A DNA stretch of 20,006 nucleotides, from positions 1-20,006 of IMG/VR virus record IMGVR_UViG_3300005941_000078. One strand, written 5' to 3'. Position 1 is the first letter of the stretch; every line of letters begins with the position of its first letter. A program made the translations under genes and the position numbers. The stretch comes from a virus. Shown in pieces: positions 17,996 through 20,006 of the stretch. The notes beneath the pieces were generated by a model. That model was not told where the DNA came from and searched no databases. It saw only the letters and a list, made by a program, of their open reading frames with translations.

Positions 17996-18215
17996 TAGTT
18001 TCTTCAACTATTTGCTGTACATATTCTGAAAAATGCTTACGGATATTTCCCATTGGTCTTTTACCAAAGGATACCCATATTCTTTTATATTCAACTACAT
18101 TAGAAAATGTTGTTGGACATAAAACTATTCCATTATATTCTTTTAATATAGTAGGAAGTGGAACATGCTTGCCACAACACTTACATTCTTTTGCTTTTTC
18201 TTGATAGGTACTCAT
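17967..18215 (-). CDS. Zinc-finger phage protein CKCCGKHVPLPT (82 aa)
   Basis: 82 aa. CKCCGKHVPLPTILKEYNGIVLCPTTFSNVVEYKRIW, with Cys at 11, 13, 14 and 33, and a helical end GKRPMGNIRKHFSEYVQQIVEETI. The C..CGKHVPLP....YNG..LCPTT..NVV.Y..IW...GKRP.G...KHFS.YVQ pattern is one I recall beside actinophage terminases. Possibly a packaging or DNA-binding accessory. The ATG overlaps the terminase stop (ATGA). Confidence 0.85.
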   Translation of the reverse strand: MSTYQEKAKECKCCGKHVPLPTILKEYNGIVLCPTTFSNVVEYKRIWVSFGKRPMGNIRKHFSEYVQQIVEETIDKNEDGTL

Positions 18216-20006
18216 ATTATCATCATCCTGTCCATTGCGTCCTTTAAGTTTTCGGGCATACGGGGTGCTCTTATCATGTTGTAAGTAGATGTTTCTCCGT
18301 CTGCTTCTTTGCCAAAATCATTATCATAGCTCATTGATTCATAAGTATGAATATTTACCTCCTGATTAGAATCAAATCTTGTCCTGCTTATAGCATTATA
18401 GACAGCGCCACATACAGCATCCGCCAAGTCTTTTGATCCCTTTCGGGGGTGATCAACCTTGTCTCTCATAATTCTTAACTGCAACAACTCATCAATTAAC
18501 AACTGAATGTGAGGGCCAGTCAGCCTCTCTTCTAGCACTACCATTGCCATATCGTCATAGTGTTTTTTGGCGACAGACAGAATTTCTGTATTGATGCCGT
18601 ATTGTTTTAGTTGTTGCATCATATCATGAGAATTCCATCTGTCAAAGGTACAAACGCTTATGTTAAAGCCTCTTGTTCTAAGTGATAAAATATAATCTTT
18701 AACTTCTGTAAAGTCAACAGATTTATCAGCTGTTGGTGTCCAGTATCTTACTGCATCTATCTCAACGATTGGTGCTGGCTGAGAATAAGTATCAGTTACT
18801 TTTACATTAACCCATCTGTTTACATGCCCCATTGCAACTGCACAATGGTCATGCTTCTGAGCTAAGTCTACGTGCAAAAAATATTTCTTGTCTGGATCTG
18901 GAATAAACCATTCTTCTAGTCTACCAAATGTATCTACAGCTAAATGACCTTTATTGAAAGCTTTTTCTACTTTTTCTCTTGACTTAAAAAATGCATCAAT
19001 TGCTTCTGGTGGCATGCATGCAAATCTAGATAAAGCATCTGTTGGGTTTGTAAAAAAAGCAACTTTAAAGTCATCAATCTTTCTCACTGGGTTAACTTCC
19101 CAAGTTGGTCTCTTTAAAGCGTATACCCTAGGAATCTTATATGAAAGTATATGGTCTTCTTCCCACTGTACATCAAACTCATTTCCTTCTGTTCCGTCTG
19201 GAAGATCAGCATCCATTTTAAATCTGTGATCTCTAACTATGGTTTCCTTATGAGCTACAACAGCGTCGTATCTTTGCTGGATATAGTCATTCTTATATCT
19301 AGGAAAGGAAAGCAAAATAACTTTACCAAAATCTGGGAAACGAGAATCTACTGAAGCTCTATACATATCATATATGGCCACACCTGTTTTAGCCTGATCG
19401 TGCCCTGTAGTATTTTCAATTGCAAAACCTGAAATCTCATCAAGAATAACGACAATAACGTTATATCCTTCCCAGGCTTCACGCTCAGAGTGGCCAGAGT
19501 GTACTGTTATTGCTTTATCAAACTTAATTTCTGCAGCTTTATCGCTGTACTTCCCAGCAAACCACGGTGACTTTTCAATTCTTGTTTTAAATCCTTTAAA
19601 GAATACGTTGCTTGCCTGTTGCGAGTTAATAGCAATATTAATGATATCAATGCTATCGCCTGGAGGCTTTCCGTAATATGTGGCTGGATCTTTTAAGCAC
19701 AATAGTAAATACACTATATATGAAGTTGCAATGGTTGAGCAGTAATCTTTACCCGAACCCTTTCCTAACTGAGCTACCACCTCATTAGCAGTTTGTTTAA
19801 ATCTTATCCTTCCTTCTTCTTCTCCGAATAATTTGATAAGGGTTGACTCTTTATAGATCTGCGAACTTTTTTCGATAAGCGTGTATTGATAGTCGGAAAG
19901 TTCTGGAAGCCCAAGGTATTCTGGACTTCTAACAAACGTTTTAAGATCGACTGGTTTTTCATCGAACTCCTCTCCATCGAGCATGTCGATAAGGTCGGTA
20001 AAATCA
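18212..20006 (-). CDS. Terminase large subunit (5' partial at window edge)
   Basis: At least 590 aa; the reading frame is open to the window edge, so the start is probably outside (ATG 19984 is an internal or alternative start). From that ATG: Walker A GKGSGKD at ~74-80, Walker B VIVVILDE at ~176-183, and an RNase H-like nuclease part with HVDLAQKHDHCAVAMG (~373-388), FDRWNSHDMM and DLADAVCGAVYNA near the end. ATP-driven packaging motor that cuts concatemeric DNA. Followed by a zinc-finger gene and tRNAs rather than portal and capsid genes. Confidence 0.95.
   Translation of the reverse strand, partial: DFTDLIDMLDGEEFDEKPVDLKTFVRSPEYLGLPELSDYQYTLIEKSSQIYKESTLIKLFGEEEGRIRFKQTANEVVAQLGKGSGKDYCSTIATSYIVYLLLCLKDPATYYGKPPGDSIDIINIAINSQQASNVFFKGFKTRIEKSPWFAGKYSDKAAEIKFDKAITVHSGHSEREAWEGYNVIVVILDEISGFAIENTTGHDQAKTGVAIYDMYRASVDSRFPDFGKVILLSFPRYKNDYIQQRYDAVVAHKETIVRDHRFKMDADLPDGTEGNEFDVQWEEDHILSYKIPRVYALKRPTWEVNPVRKIDDFKVAFFTNPTDALSRFACMPPEAIDAFFKSREKVEKAFNKGHLAVDTFGRLEEWFIPDPDKKYFLHVDLAQKHDHCAVAMGHVNRWVNVKVTDTYSQPAPIVEIDAVRYWTPTADKSVDFTEVKDYILSLRTRGFNISVCTFDRWNSHDMMQQLKQYGINTEILSVAKKHYDDMAMVVLEERLTGPHIQLLIDELLQLRIMRDKVDHPRKGSKDLADAVCGAVYNAISRTRFDSNQEVNIHTYESMSYDNDFGKEADGETSTYNMIRAPRMPENLKDAMDRMMII

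Noticed and set aside
1-20006. CRISPR array, insertion sequence, integrase or att site
   Set aside because: No regularly spaced direct repeats, transposase motifs or recombinase genes were seen; the tRNA genes are complete and show no duplicated 3' ends in the window.
1-20006. Classical intrinsic terminators
   Set aside because: The hairpins found (2904-2929, 4701-4742) lack a following U-run on the minus strand, so I label them as terminator candidates only.

Overview
The window is a stretch of a tailed double-stranded DNA phage (or prophage) genome. It encodes a terminase large subunit, a CHAP endolysin, tail-fibre-like proteins, four phage-borne tRNA genes and dozens of tiny overlapping genes. 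All genes I can support lie on the minus strand, so the biological reading order runs from position 20006 down to 1. The host is probably an actinobacterium: a WhiB-type Fe-S regulator is present (a family restricted to Actinobacteria and their phages), as are several small proteins of a type I associate with actinophages. The DNA is clearly AT-rich. Together with surface-protein features (signal peptide, Ala-rich helix, Lys-rich tail), this suggests a low-GC freshwater planktonic actinobacterium such as the Nanopelagicales; that last step is inference.

Layout in transcription order. (1) 20006-17408: terminase large subunit (5' end off the window), a zinc-finger protein, then a block of tRNA-Met, a small CDS, tRNA-Arg and tRNA-Gly. 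(2) 17355-16343: CHAP endolysin coupled to a thermonuclease. (3) 16303-15581: one copy of a three-member paralog family of unknown function. (4) 15506-14830: Hsp20 chaperone and an FmdB-type zinc ribbon. (5) 14786-10801: two tail-fibre-like proteins, a large exported PA14-domain protein with a proline-rich stalk, and three small membrane proteins (holin-like candidates). (6) 10789-8764: two tiny proteins, tRNA-Asn, the WhiB regulator and a run of small genes. (7) 8731-5960: an HslV/proteasome-beta-like Ntn hydrolase, a membrane zinc ribbon, and an operon with a secreted subtilisin-like protease and thioredoxin. (8) 5910-2057: an exported Ig-like/coiled-coil surface protein, the second and third paralogs of the unknown family, and a chain of tiny proteins. 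(9) 2042-1: a dense array of very small, overlapping genes, several with Cys pairs.

The most striking feature is the initiation grammar. About ten genes have a -10 box (TATAAT, TATACT or TAGAAT) ending 5-8 nt (usually exactly 6) before the start codon with no Shine-Dalgarno sequence, so their mRNAs should be leaderless. A second set (start codons at 3438, 5910, 13702, 14786 and 15506) has a -10 box followed immediately by a stem-loop at the predicted 5' end of the mRNA and then a good Shine-Dalgarno sequence. Within operons, genes are chained by ATGA or TAATG overlaps. No stretch over 300 bases lacks a gene; the remaining gaps hold promoters, hairpins or tRNAs.
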